Assembly: GCA_004431415.1 (NCBI GenBank) | Contig: QPMI01000633.1 | Location: 79,497-143,496, forward strand | DNA length: 64,000 bases | Source of the DNA: Cyanophora paradoxa | Taxonomy: Eukaryota > Glaucocystophyceae > Cyanophorales > Cyanophoraceae | Direction of reading: 5' to 3' | Shown here: positions 39,961 through 49,890 of the stretch, one piece after another | How positions within the stretch are numbered: the stretch's first letter is position 1 | Layout of the letters: the number at the start of each line of letters is the position of its first letter | Notes under the pieces: generated by a model | Told to the model about the DNA's origin: nothing | Databases searched by the model: none | Seen by the model: only the letters and a program-made list of their open reading frames with translations | Program-made: the position numbers and the translations under genes

Positions 39961-42900
39961 CACCGAGACGGAACCCGGGCCTGTCCGCGCGACACTGTGA
40001 CGGGGCAGGCGCCGCGTCTGCGCCGTGGCGCGAAACTGCGTGCGCCGAGGCACCGGGCAGAATGCGAGCTTCACCGCCACCCGAGCACGAAAGTTACGGT
40101 CGAGTTTGTAGGCTATAGCTTCACCTCGTTTCCATGCCGCGGCGTTGCAGTGTGATCGCGAGCCTCGGAGATTGGATCGCAGGATCGCCGTAGCGCGATC
40201 GCGAGATTGGGCCGTAGCCACGTGCACTTCGCGTCAGAGCCACACTACGCTGAAGGCACGCGTGGTGCATTGCCGAACTTGGGGGCCGTGCAGGGCTGCT
40301 GGCCCCGTGGGCAGGCTGGACATGGTCGCGAAATCGCCACGCTCGAGCTCTGCAAAATTCGCCGCGCTCTGCTTGCAGGCAATGCGAGGCGAATCGCGTC
40401 TCGACGCGGTCGAGGTCCGTCGGTCGCTGGGCCTGCGCCGCGCCGGCGTGCGCATGCGCGCGTGCTTTCGAGTTCAACGATTCGAATTCCGAAAAGTTCG
40501 AATTCGAATTTCGGAATCCTTTGAATGTAGTCGGACGGCCTAGGCCGGAGCAGGCTTGAGTTTTGACTCGCGATCGCTCGGTATAAGTAGCGAGTTTCCG
40601 AGCCTCGCTGCGCATGCGACCGCGCGCGTTCAATTTTCGCGCACGTGGACCATGATCGGTGTGATGGCATGCGCGTGCCGCAGTGCCACGGCACGTGAAC
40701 GCCAGCTCAGGGCGGGTTGGACCCCATGCTGGCTGCTTCATAATCATGATCATGGCATGCGCCGGTCGACCGCCTCGCCACAGTGCGATCGCGTTTCGCG
40801 GGCCGCTGGGCAGGCTGCGAGGGCCATGTCGTGGTGCGAAAATCCAACTTTCGGCACTGCGGCAAGGCTAGCGCCACAGCTGGCGCTAGTGCAGCGAGGC
40901 CGGGCGCTGGGAGCCGCTGAGTTTGCCGCGGCCGGGCGAGCCGGTGCTCAGGGTTCCAATCGGAACGGCAGCACTGCTCTTGCAATGGACGGGCTATAGC
41001 TACAGCGCTGCCAGCGCCGCTCAGCCACCCTCGCCGCGGCGTTGCAGTGCGCCGCGGCGCGCGGCTCGGCGCGGATGCGTATGCCTAGGCCTGTCTCGGC
41101 GCTTTCGAATTCACAGCCCGGCTGCACGGCAGCAGCTGGACGGGTATCCAAGTGCCATGCGCGGTTCTGCGAGTGCCTGGCCGGGGCCCCGAGCGCCTGT
41201 CCAACGGTCCGCGCTACAGCTGGACGGGGTCCGGCTCGATCGCGAGGCTCAGGGCTGCGGCGCAGCCTCGCAGGGGACTGCAGGCTCGAGCTCGCGCTGC
41301 GGCCCGACGTTTTCGCGGTGCTCAAGGCCTGAACTCACGGCCGCGCTGCGTGCGTCTTTGAAAATTTCAATCTTCGAATTCCGGCCCGCGCGCGGGGCCA
41401 GGTGCTCAATCAGTGAGAGCAGTGTCCCGGCGGGCTCAGCGAGCTCGTGGCCGGGGCGGTTTTCGCCGCTTCCAGCTCATAGCTGCGAGCCGCTGAGCTG
41501 CTCGCGCGCCACCTTCCCCAACCTGGAGCGCCAGGCTCCAAGTTTGAGCTCGGACGCGGCGCTGCAGCTGCAGCTGGCAAGGCGCTGGCAAGAGCTTAGG
41601 CTCGAGGAGACGTCGACGTCGACAAGCTCAGTGCCGCAGTGCAACACTCGCCGAGTCGACGTCGGCCGTGACCAGATCGGGGGCCTTAAAGCTCGACGAT
41701 CTCATCGCGAGTGTGAAGTCAAGGCTCGGTTTTCGCGACGCCGATCGCAATCATCGTCCCGGCCGCGGGCTGGCGACGGGTTTTCGCGAGGCCGAGGCTC
41801 GCCGCGCGCGAATTCGCTGGGCTCCGGCGAAACGCAAGCTCTGCAGCTGACAGGCGAGCTATGACCTGCGCCCAGGCCGCCTCGGGGCTCGCGGGGGCCG
41901 TACGCCTACGACCACTGGGCCAGGACGCCCGTCAGGCGAAGGCTGAGGGCCTTACGCGTCGGCCGTTTCGCCCATATTGCCGAGTCGGTTGTCTTGGATG
42001 CACGCGAAAATTGAACGCGGATCCGCTAGCCTAGCAGCGCGGGGCGCCAGCCGCGCTGAGCTCAAGAGATCTAGAGGGGCGGCGGTACCGGTTGCAACTG
42101 CATTGCCATCGGCAAGCCCTCGAGCTCGGGAAGCCTGGCACCGCGGGGTGCCAGCCCAAGAGAGGGCGCGCGGCGGTAAATGCAATTCAAATGATTGCGT
42201 TCGAGGCGAGCGGTTTCATTGCGTGCTGGCGCAGCCTTTTGCGCCCGGCGTCCGCTGGGGCACTAGCGCTGCTCGCGGCCGAGCGCCGATCGGATAACGG
42301 CGTGAAGTTCACGGATCCGGGTCTGAGTTCGGAATTTTGGAGCCAGGTGCACGTGGCGCTCATGATCAGGCCTGGGACTGGGGGCGCCAGTTGCAGGCTG
42401 GGCCGCGAGGCCTCATGATCAGCTGGCCCGTACGCTTGGCCAGTGGGGCCGTGGACTCGCTGGGTCCTGCGGGCCGGGCAGGAGTGCCAGGCCTCGTGAT
42501 TGAGACCGCGACCGCGTCTAGCGAGTGCCGAAGTGCTAGCTATAGGCGTCGGCGGCTGAATCAGGGCCGCGGTTTGAGTTCGAAACAGGCACTCGCGGGG
42601 CCGCGTGATCGCGAGTTTCGGCGCCCGCTGGCCTGGGGTTGGGACCTAGTTTTGCGCTCGGTCGCGAAAATATGCCGCTGGGGCGGCGGGGCGCATGCTT
42701 AAGAGGACGGCGTTCGAGGAGGCTCAGGGCGCCGGCGCCGGCGGTTACGCCCGGCGGTCGGCTTGTGCAGCCTCGCGCGCCCCGAACCCGGCGGCCACTC
42801 AACGGCCGGGTCATCAGCGCCGCCGCAGTGCTCGCAGCCAAGTGCTCGCCGATTCGGCGATGATGATGGCGCAGAGCCCCCGCAGGCTCTGAGCCTAGCT

Positions 42901-44638
42901 CCGAGGCTCTGTGGGTGCCAGCGCTCAGCCCGACAGGCTGACCATATACAGGCCTCAGCTGAAATTCTCGAATTGGAGCCGGAGCGCCGGCCGCGGGCCT
43001 CGAGCATGCGCATGCACGGTGCTCTAGATCATCGGATCTAGACCTCCGAGGCTCATGACCAGCCGCTGAGCCCCAGGCCGCGCCACTGGGCCGGGACCGC
43101 GGGTTGCAGGAGCTCGAGCGGCAGCTTGGGGGTCCGAGGAGGCTTTCCGCTTCGAACTAGCTGCCACGGGTGCCGCGGCGCGGGGTAGTCAGCTGCAGTT
43201 GCGATCTGGGTCCGTGCCCAGCTGCATGTGCAGCTGCCAGGCTGCAGCCGCTGAGCTGCAGCCGAGTTCGGTTTGCGAATGCAAAGCGATTTGCAGACCG
43301 CGAAGCGCGTGGCCGCTGGATTGTGGGGCCCTGGCTAGGGAGCCGTAGGGGACAGGCTTGGCGCGCAAGGCGCCGCCAGCGGCTGGGCCTTAAGCTTGTA
43401 GGGCTCGAGCCCAACCGCAATTGCGGCTTGCAACGCCGATCGGCAGCTGGCCCAGTGGGCATGCAGCGGCAGGCGACGCCAGCACGGCGCCGTCGGAGTC
43501 GTTCGAATTTCGCTTGCTTCGCCGCGAGAAAACTCGGGGGTCGAAGGCAAGGGGCCTCCGCGGCCGAGCTCGAGGCTCGTGCGGGGTGAATTTCCCGGTT
43601 TCGCGGGCAGGATCATCGGACCCCGGAAGGGCCCTGCTGCGAAAACGGTATACGGGGCACGCCGGGGGCGAGCCGTGTGCCTCGCTATAGACCCTCAGGG
43701 CCTGCCGGCTGCTGCTGCCCGGGATAGGCCGGGCCATGCCGTGCGGGGGCACTGGCGTCAGCTCTGGCACCTCCCGCACGTGCACGCGCAACTTGGCAAG
43801 CCATTGAGTCTAAGTTCAAAGCCATCATGGCATGGGGGCGAGAGAGGCGTCTCGCTCGCGCGCAACGTCGCAACGTCGCGCAACCTCTAGATCGATATCT
43901 AGATCATCGGATCCGATGATCTGAGACTCGAGATCCGGGCCGGTCACATGCTCAGCTGCAACGCGGCTTGCAGCCTCAAGGCTTCGGGACCTATAGCTTG
44001 GCCCGGCGGCTGAGCCTGGGCCACAGCTTATATCATCCGATGATCAGCTTCCGGAGTTCCGAATCCAACTGGGCAAGGTCCGATCCCGGCCTGCGGCTCG
44101 AGCTTGCAGCCGATCCGTACGGAGCTGGCCATGGATTCGGATTCGCACACAATATTGCTGGCTTGGCGACTCTCTCAGCAAGCTTAAGCCGGCCGGATCC
44201 GCCGCGGCCGGCGCTGACGCTCGTAGCCAGAAGCGTGAGCGGGCCCTGGGCTGGTGTTCGAGCTCACGAGGAAGCAGCCGCAGCCTGCCGGCAGGTGCTG
44301 TCCCGGGGCCAGAACCAGAGCTTCTGAAAAGCCTTTGAAGCTCAGCGGCTCGTGCGAACAGCAAGCTCAGATGGGCTTCAGGCTAGGGTCCGCTTTCCGA
44401 GGGCCCAGGCCCTGAGGGCTCGGGGGACTGAGCTGTGCCTACAGTAGCATGTGCAGTGTAATTAAGGCTAGCACTGGAGCCGGGGTCGCCCCGTAGCTAG
44501 AGCCTTGAATTCGAAGGCACGCCGCTGGGCCGCGCGCGTGGCCGGGCCACGAGCTCGAGCTCGCAATCGAGCCTTTGATTTTGCGGCTTGCCCTGTTTGC
44601 CCTCACGGCGTCCACTCCCCCTTCTCGCTAGCACCGTC

Positions 44639-44733
44639 ACACATATGTATAAACTTATTTAAATCCCTCGTTCATCTCGATCGCTTCGCGATCTCGATTC
44701 ACTCAGGATTTAAATAAGTTTATACATATGTGT
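44639..44733. repeat. Terminal palindrome of the right provirus
   Basis: Perfect 28-base arms at 44,639-44,666 and 44,706-44,733 (outer ACACATATGTATAAACTTAT, loop side TTTAAATCC) around a 39-base loop containing ATCGCTTCGCGAT. The outer ACACATA and loop-side TTTAAATCC ends match the left provirus, while the arm middles and the loop differ. Host DNA ends at 44,638. Confidence 0.9.
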
Positions 44734-45060
44734 CAAAATTAATACTAAAATACGTATTTATCGATTAAATTCTTTAACTTTTTATGCAAACTTTGTATAA
44801 ATTAATGCAAACTTTGTATTAAAAAATGAAAAACGCGTTTAACTTTATGCATATTTACGATTGCATCAATTGATCTTATATCGATTGATTATGTTATTTG
44901 TCGATTACATATAAAACTGCGATTAATTTGCATTAAACTACTTAAAGATCGATATAATCGCGATTAAATTGCATAAATTCGCATAAACTCGATATATCTC
45001 TCTTGTATTGAAGTAGACCACCGCCCATTCTGTATCGAAAAACGCAAAAAGTGTCACAGA
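44734..45060. other. AT-rich subterminal tract
   Basis: No gene. A/T-rich with GATTAAAT and TTTGTAT words. The last 55 bases (GTAGACCACCGCCCATTCTG onward) match, inverted, the sequence next to the iterons of the left provirus. Confidence 0.7.
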
Positions 45061-45312
45061 GTTGCATTGTGTCCAATTGAACAATCGATGAGATTGCTGA
45101 TTTGCATTTTTGCACCCAAAAACTGTCACAGAGTTGCATTATCTCCAATTAAACAATCGATTATAATGGGGATGGGCACTTTTGCACCCAAAAAGTGACA
45201 CATAGTTGCATGGTCTCCAATTAAACAATCGATGAGATTGCGGATGTATATTTTAGATCGAAAAGTGTCACAGAGGTGCATGGTCTCCAATTGAACAATC
45301 GATTAGATTGCA
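45061..45312. repeat. Iteron array of the right provirus (4 copies)
   Basis: Four units with the core CCAATT(A/G)AACAATCGAT preceded by GTTGCAT, at about 45,061, 45,123, 45,204 and 45,276. Read on the other strand this is the iteron of the left provirus with a few changes. Confidence 0.85.
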
Positions 45313-45419
45313 TATGTTCTATAAAACAGAATAATTGAGATCAAGTGTGACAGGTAGTATTCAAATGATATTCAGTAAGAGATATTTTTGTTTTTGAGAC
45401 AAGCAGTAAGAGGGGTAGA

Positions 45420-45887
45420 ATGTCTGTGACGCCTGTGACGGCTGTGACGCCTGTTTTCAGAAGTCTGTCATTTTTGAAAATTTTAAAAAGTTTGAAAATA
45501 GGCGTCACAGGCGTCACAGGCGTCACACACAATTAAATTAGGTGTCACAGCGAAATTGCAGACCATTTCCAGTAAGACAACTTCGCATTTTCAAAAAGGT
45601 TGATTAATGGATAGTGTTTTGGAGGTGTCAGAGGTGTCACAAGACGGATTTCAGTAAGACAAGAATATATTCTCGAAAATCTCAGTAAGAGAAAGAGATT
45701 CCATTTTTAATTGGGTGTGACGCCTGTGACGGCTGTGACGGCTGTTTTCAGAAGTATGTAGATTTTTGAAATTTTAAAAAGTTTGAAAGTAGGCGTCACA
45801 GGCGTCACAGGCGTCACAGTCAATTAAAGAGGCGTCACAGTCAATTAAAAAGTTGTCACACCCGATTATCTGACCATTTTCAGTAAG
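45420..45887. repeat. GTGACGCC repeats at the TIR side (2 units)
   Basis: Two units (about 45,424-45,550 and 45,714-45,860), each made of GTGACGCCTGTGACGGC, a spacer with TTGAAATTTTAAAAAGTTTG, then GGCGTCACAGGCGTCAC, so each unit is itself an interrupted inverted repeat. A third unit lies at 61,837-61,970 in the same orientation. CCATTTCCAGTAAG (45,563) and CCATTTTCAGTAAG (45,874) close the units. Confidence 0.88.
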
Positions 45888-45919
45888 ACCATCTGAAATT
45901 CTGAATTTCTCAGTGTCAA

Positions 45920-46321
45920 CTAACTCGGAAATCGCAATACTCTATGTTTCTCCAATTTCTCCAACCCTGAAAACACACCTGTTATTCTCTCATCTATCTC
46001 ATGAGATACTCTCGTGGTTTTTCTCTCTGCTTCTAATCCACAACTGAATATATCAATCGCCAGCATACCTTCATTTGAGTAACAATGAGCAGTGCAGTGG
46101 CTCTCATCCAGCAGAAGAACCATTGCAAAACCAGGAGGAGAAATACCACCATCGAAAATCTCGCAATGCTTGTGAACTACTCGAATACCTTGCTCTTGAA
46201 TAATAGTTTGTAAGAACTGCATTAACCACCTGGTTGTTGTCTTCAAGTCCTCCACTCCTATTGCTAATTGGTTTTTGAACTTGTAATCCAGCATTACATG
46301 GAAGCCTCGATGAGTATTCAT
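45920..46321 (-). CDS. speD: S-adenosylmethionine decarboxylase (SpeD/SpeH type)
   Basis: 133 residues, the size of a prokaryotic-type AdoMet decarboxylase chain. The core reads DESHCTAH at 72-79 and AIDIFSCG at 88-95. Ser74, His79 and Cys94 stand at the spacing of the family catalytic residues (Ser63, His68 and Cys83 in the bacterial enzyme). The enzyme cuts itself before the serine to form a pyruvoyl group, then makes decarboxylated AdoMet for spermidine synthesis. The N-terminal region has the usual GFHVMLD strand (GKHLL-D in relatives). It is the first gene inside the TIR, and a 3-prime fragment lies in the left provirus. No spermidine synthase is seen in the window. Neofunctionalised SpeD enzymes that act on other amino acids are known, so the substrate is not certain. 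Confidence 0.8.
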   Translation of the reverse strand: MNTHRGFHVMLDYKFKNQLAIGVEDLKTTTRWLMQFLQTIIQEQGIRVVHKHCEIFDGGISPPGFAMVLLLDESHCTAHCYSNEGMLAIDIFSCGLEAERKTTRVSHEIDERITGVFSGLEKLEKHRVLRFPS

Positions 46322-46361
46322 TTATGAATAATTTAGAAAAATTAAAAACGCGATTGGTAGA

Positions 46362-46511
46362 ATGCGAACCATCTTAGCAAGAGTGCTACCTTATGAGTTG
46401 GTGGATATCATTCTTCTGCACTACCACAAGACCTGTCCAAACTGCTTTGACACATGCATAATCACAAAGGGAAAATGGGGAATGATCCTCATTTCTCTCT
46501 CAAAGATCTAA
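46362..46511 (+). CDS. Small protein with F-box-like start and CxxC motif (49 aa)
   Basis: An open frame between the decarboxylase and the zinc-ribbon gene, on the opposite strand to both. It begins MRTILARVLPYELVDIILLH, like the start of an F-box helix, followed by CPNCFDTC, a possible zinc site. It overlaps the 3-prime end of the next gene by four bases. Too short to assign; it could also be a chance frame. Confidence 0.35.
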   Translation: MRTILARVLPYELVDIILLHYHKTCPNCFDTCIITKGKWGMILISLSKI

Positions 46512-46780
46512 TCAAAGTACAGTACCACTGGTTTATCATCTATCACAATTCCTGATGTAGTCTTTTTTCTGTAAGCATGAGAGGATTTCTTGTTGCACTC
46601 TCTGCATCCACTTCCCCTTACATGATTAAATGGGTAGGTTTGGAGGATCTTGTTGCATTTAAGGCATCTAACAGATACCTTCTCTTGTGCTTTCTTATAG
46701 ACTGTCGCACTATAATCGAATTTAGTATCACCATGAACCATCATTGCAGATTCTATGAATTTCTTCGTTTTATCATCCAT
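46508..46780 (-). CDS. Zinc-ribbon protein, DUF723-like (90 aa)
   Basis: 90 residues. FIESAMMVHGDTKFDYS at 8-24, then VSVRCLKCNKILQTYPFNHV and GSGCREC form the F-x-HGDKYDYS...C-x2-C...H-x4-GCP-x-C pattern of small treble-clef modules common in phages and giant viruses, often beside homing endonucleases. No nuclease domain is attached here. It probably binds nucleic acid. It lies between the decarboxylase and the fibre cassette on the same strand. Confidence 0.65.
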   Translation of the reverse strand: MDDKTKKFIESAMMVHGDTKFDYSATVYKKAQEKVSVRCLKCNKILQTYPFNHVRGSGCRECNKKSSHAYRKKTTSGIVIDDKPVVLYFD

Positions 46781-46807
46781 CCCTCTCTCTATATATACCT
46801 GAGATTT

Positions 46808-47641
46808 CTATGGAGCAGTATCCTGCCCGAAAATGGGGAAGTAGCGATTTGTGCCGTAATATTCTGCATATGTATTCTGTTTTGCAATAGCATCGGTTCT
46901 CTCAGCATAGAGAATGCATTTGTAGATACCAAATCTGGTGGCTCTCACCAAGAATTGGTAATCTTCAAGACCGAAATTCACTCCATGATAAGCAATTCCG
47001 AAATTATCATATGGAGTGATCACAACTGCAATATTTGGGGTTCCACCCTCTACTTGACAGACAGCATAAACATCTGGTGGAATATCCACGACCACCTTGT
47101 AGTGGTCACCAATCTCAACAAGAGAATCTACTACTGATGTCTGTTCGTTTACCACAATTGGGAATATCTTAATAATATATGGTGCATTCATACTGGGGAC
47201 ATAGGTGCGAATTCTGGTGTTGGGATCAATGGGATTGGGTTGATCATTTACGAAAAGAGGCGCACCAACAGCTCCACCAATCCGAAGACCATCACCAATA
47301 TATGCTCCCCCCGTTTTGCAGTTAATAGCTCCCGACCGAGATTCAAAAGAATAAGTAGAAAGAGGATCACCATAACTGTCTGGGTCTCCATAATGGGCAG
47401 AAAAGTTCGCATTTGTGACAAGGAGTTTCGTTGTCTTAACTATACCATTATTTTTATCACATCTGAGTTCCTGCAATCTCAGTTTATGGGTGGAACCAAA
47501 GGTATTCATTGTAGGTTGTACTTCTGTGGATTGGAGACCTTCGACATCATCAAAGGTAGCATGCTGTAAAACGTGATTTGCAGGTGCTGCTAATGATAGC
47601 TGGGGTGTAATAATTCGCTCTACTGGTGCTGGGGCAGCCAT
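46808..47641 (-). CDS. Fibre-like protein, conserved attachment domain + unknown head (277 aa)
   Basis: 277 residues. The N-terminal half shares a pattern with three neighbouring genes: HATFDDVEGLQSTE, then LRCDKNNGIVKTTKLLV-N-N, a variable stretch, then GGAYIGDGLRIGG. The C-terminal half (from about 130) differs from the C1q-type heads and is related only to the 297-aa-frame neighbour (LVRATRFGIYKCILYAERTD near the end, compared with LFVTEVGVYNTMIMGLRTD). I read it as a virion fibre with a common base and a variable head. The family name is unknown to me. Intact frame. Confidence 0.6.
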   Translation of the reverse strand: MAAPAPVERIITPQLSLAAPANHVLQHATFDDVEGLQSTEVQPTMNTFGSTHKLRLQELRCDKNNGIVKTTKLLVTNANFSAHYGDPDSYGDPLSTYSFESRSGAINCKTGGAYIGDGLRIGGAVGAPLFVNDQPNPIDPNTRIRTYVPSMNAPYIIKIFPIVVNEQTSVVDSLVEIGDHYKVVVDIPPDVYAVCQVEGGTPNIAVVITPYDNFGIAYHGVNFGLEDYQFLVRATRFGIYKCILYAERTDAIAKQNTYAEYYGTNRYFPIFGQDTAP

Positions 47642-47664
47642 TTTATATTAAACAGATATATCTT

Positions 47665-48519
47665 TTATGGGGTGGGGTCGTCTATAATATCTGGCTCCGC
47701 ATAGAATCCGGTTGTGAATATATCTGCAACATTTACCCCACGAAGTGCTGAAACAGCTGCTATATCTGTTCTCAGTCCCATAATCATAGTATTGTAAACT
47801 CCAACCTCAGTGACAAACAAATCATAAGTAAATGTCAGATTGTTATAAACACAATATCCCCGACCGAAATGATTTGATGCTTGAACAAAGAATAGGTAAT
47901 TGTGACCCTGTTGGTTATTATTTGCTCTGCACATTGAGAGCATTGCTGTGGGAAGAGGAATATTCCTTCTCACTCGATCAGTTCCTGTAATGGAAACCAA
48001 TTCTGAATTTTCAAGAGTGACAGATGATGCAATATAGAAATGCAGAAAAGGTTGCTGTGCAACTGGGGTATAGAACCGAATTCGTTGTGGGTTCTCTACA
48101 TTTTGTTCAAGAGTATCTGGGACATCATTATACGAAATTGAGGATGAAAGCTGACCTGAAACTCTGCAACCACCACCAATAAATGCTCCTCCTGATCTCA
48201 CAGTTACAGCAGCAGTGTTTTTATCATAATCAAGGGCTTTCAGATCAACACTGTAAGCATCAGGACCTCCATTGGTAGGTTGGAAGAAATTCGCATTTGA
48301 GACAAGGAGTCGAGTTGTTTTAACCACACCCGAATTCTTGTCTGCTCTCAGTTCTTTAACTCGAATAATCGAATTTTTATCAAAGGAGTTACCATTGGAG
48401 TTGGGTCTCTCTGTGGATTCTAAACCACGAACCTCATCATTAACTTCATGCTGGCGAAAGTGCATAGCAGGGGATCCAAGGGAATATATTGGAAGTTGAA
48501 CTCGATTATATTCACCCAT
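47665..48519 (-). CDS. Fibre-like protein, conserved attachment domain + unknown head (284 aa)
   Basis: The frame opens with a GTG at 48,558, but the ATG at 48,517-48,519 (MGEYNRVQLPIYS) follows the AGTAAAAGAAG context seen before other starts and leaves no overlap with the gene upstream, so I take it as the start. Shared base motifs: LRADKNSGVVKTTRLLVSNA and GGAFIGGGCRVSG. The head resembles that of the 277-aa protein. It is a tandem paralogue, probably a receptor-binding or decoration protein. Confidence 0.6.
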   Translation of the reverse strand: MGEYNRVQLPIYSLGSPAMHFRQHEVNDEVRGLESTERPNSNGNSFDKNSIIRVKELRADKNSGVVKTTRLLVSNANFFQPTNGGPDAYSVDLKALDYDKNTAAVTVRSGGAFIGGGCRVSGQLSSSISYNDVPDTLEQNVENPQRIRFYTPVAQQPFLHFYIASSVTLENSELVSITGTDRVRRNIPLPTAMLSMCRANNNQQGHNYLFFVQASNHFGRGYCVYNNLTFTYDLFVTEVGVYNTMIMGLRTDIAAVSALRGVNVADIFTTGFYAEPDIIDDPTP

Positions 48520-48557
48520 TGCTTCTTTTACTAAGAAGGAAAGAAAAATAATGTTCA

Positions 48558-48821
48558 CTACTCTTCTGTGACATTGTTATACTCGATGCCTTTCTTTACA
48601 GTTCCCCTTTGGAATGCCTGTAACACAATGGCTTCCTTTGAGGTTGGTATTTGAACTCCTGATGAGATGCAAGATTGAATTTCTTTCTGAACAATCTCAT
48701 CAATTGCAATTCTTGCCCTGTTATGAACAACATTATCAATCCAATCCTGAACAGAGGCAGCACAGTATTCCATTCCCAACTTCTCAGTATCTGATAGAAC
48801 TACTTGGTAGATATTTGACAT
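48558..48821 (-). CDS. Small phage-like protein (87 aa)
   Basis: 87 residues starting MSNIYQVVLSDTEKLGMEYC, with VQDWIDNVVHNRARIAIDEI after it: the Y-V-LSD...QDWI-N---RAR-AIDEI pattern of small proteins found among phage tail genes. No enzyme motif. It lies between two pairs of fibre paralogues and is transcribed with them. It may be a fibre chaperone or adaptor; that is inference. Confidence 0.55.
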   Translation of the reverse strand: MSNIYQVVLSDTEKLGMEYCAASVQDWIDNVVHNRARIAIDEIVQKEIQSCISSGVQIPTSKEAIVLQAFQRGTVKKGIEYNNVTEE

Positions 48822-48842
48822 TCCTACTTAATAGAAAGAAAA

Positions 48843-49868
48843 TTATGTGATACTTAGAAGTTCAGCTGTAAACATGGTTCGACTTGAATAACCACCTGTG
48901 GTTCCTGTGACAAGTGTTACATATTCTCCCGCAGCAAGATTGAGTATAACATTAATATATAGAGGTTTTACACCAATTGTAGTTGAAGATCCAGAGGTGA
49001 AGATGGATATACCCCCAGGGTTAGTGTCATTCACTTGCATTGTGAGACTTACAGCAGATGAGGTTGTTGATTGAGAGTTTGCTGTAAGTCTGTAATGACC
49101 AGCGACAGGGGCTGTAAATCTTCCATTACCTGTATTGAATGCACCTCTGTTATCAATAAAAACGGTTGTCCAATTGATTAGAACAGCAGCACTTGTTGCA
49201 GTGTGTATGTAACCCAGTTGCGCACAGAATCGAGGTTGAAAATCATACTTTAAATAACAACCTGTATTCAGGGTCAAACTATTGGCTTCCAGGGTCGCCA
49301 TGACATCACTATTGCGTTTAAAAACCAGATTTGCGCTTGATCCTGTGTCTATTTCAGGTGTAACTATTTTGGTAGTTGCTGTGACAATAGATTGCTGTGC
49401 ACCAGGAACATAAACACCTCCATTGGCTGTTACCAAATCATTAAATGTAGTTGTTCCTGTTACAGTGATTTGTTCAGTTGTGAGATTCCCATTTATTCTT
49501 GCTCCATCTCCAATGTAGGCACCTCCACTTTTTACCACAAGAGCAGAGTTATTACTTGTGTTATCAAAAGTAACAATCTTGGGTGTGGTGAACCCTCCCA
49601 CATCATCATAAATTGCAGAATCCGAAACGATTTGACCTGATTGAACTTGGTTCTTATTCGAAACTATGAGACCTGTGGTTCTCACCTTGCCCCCATTTCG
49701 ATCACATCGAATTTCTTTGCATCTTATCACAGAGTTTTGCGAAAATGAATCTGCTCCTGTTGTTTCTGTGCAAATAAAACCAGGGGTAGCATCTGTTACA
49801 GCATGGTTAAGTTGATGTATTTTTGGGGCGGCATAACAGAAAACAGGGACTGCTATTTGAGTAGCCAT
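48843..49868 (-). CDS. Fibre-like protein with C1q/TNF-like head (341 aa)
   Basis: 341 residues. Base domain: CTETTGADSFSQNSVIRCKE, then IRCDRNGGKVRTTGLIVSNK and GGAYIGDGARINGN. The middle has a thin repeat-like stretch. The C-terminal 110 residues have the C1q-like pattern NTGNGRFTAPVAGHYRLTAN, a VND loop, LNLAAGEYVTL, and a final FTAELLS strand, so a trimeric jelly-roll head is likely. Such heads bind proteins or sugars. Paralogue of the next gene (357 aa), with nearly the same base. Confidence 0.7.
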   Translation of the reverse strand: MATQIAVPVFCYAAPKIHQLNHAVTDATPGFICTETTGADSFSQNSVIRCKEIRCDRNGGKVRTTGLIVSNKNQVQSGQIVSDSAIYDDVGGFTTPKIVTFDNTSNNSALVVKSGGAYIGDGARINGNLTTEQITVTGTTTFNDLVTANGGVYVPGAQQSIVTATTKIVTPEIDTGSSANLVFKRNSDVMATLEANSLTLNTGCYLKYDFQPRFCAQLGYIHTATSAAVLINWTTVFIDNRGAFNTGNGRFTAPVAGHYRLTANSQSTTSSAVSLTMQVNDTNPGGISIFTSGSSTTIGVKPLYINVILNLAAGEYVTLVTGTTGGYSSRTMFTAELLSIT

Positions 49869-49890
49869 TCTTTATATTACATAGACAATA

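Larger units (their letters stand above)
35986..44638. other. Gene-poor, palindrome-rich host DNA
   Basis: No gene supported in 8.6 kb. The long frames here (for example on the minus strand at 36,675-37,523) have no domain, no conserved motif and competing frames on the other strand. The DNA is rich in AGCT, CTCGAG, TCGCGA and GATC words. It contains a perfect 22-base palindrome at 36,589-36,610 (CTTTCAAGTTTAAACTTGAA plus AG), CCAGGTCGATCCCGT-type short repeats at 37,245-37,305, and the repeats listed separately. It may be decayed repeats or a regulatory desert. Confidence 0.5.

Noticed and set aside
45420-45887. CRISPR-like or minisatellite reading of the GTGACGCC repeats
   Set aside because: Units are interrupted inverted repeats with a conserved spacer and a fixed place in the element, not repeats with unique spacers.
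48520-48558. GTG start at 48,558 for the fibre paralogue
   Set aside because: It would overlap the stop of the upstream gene, and the downstream ATG has the usual viral start context.
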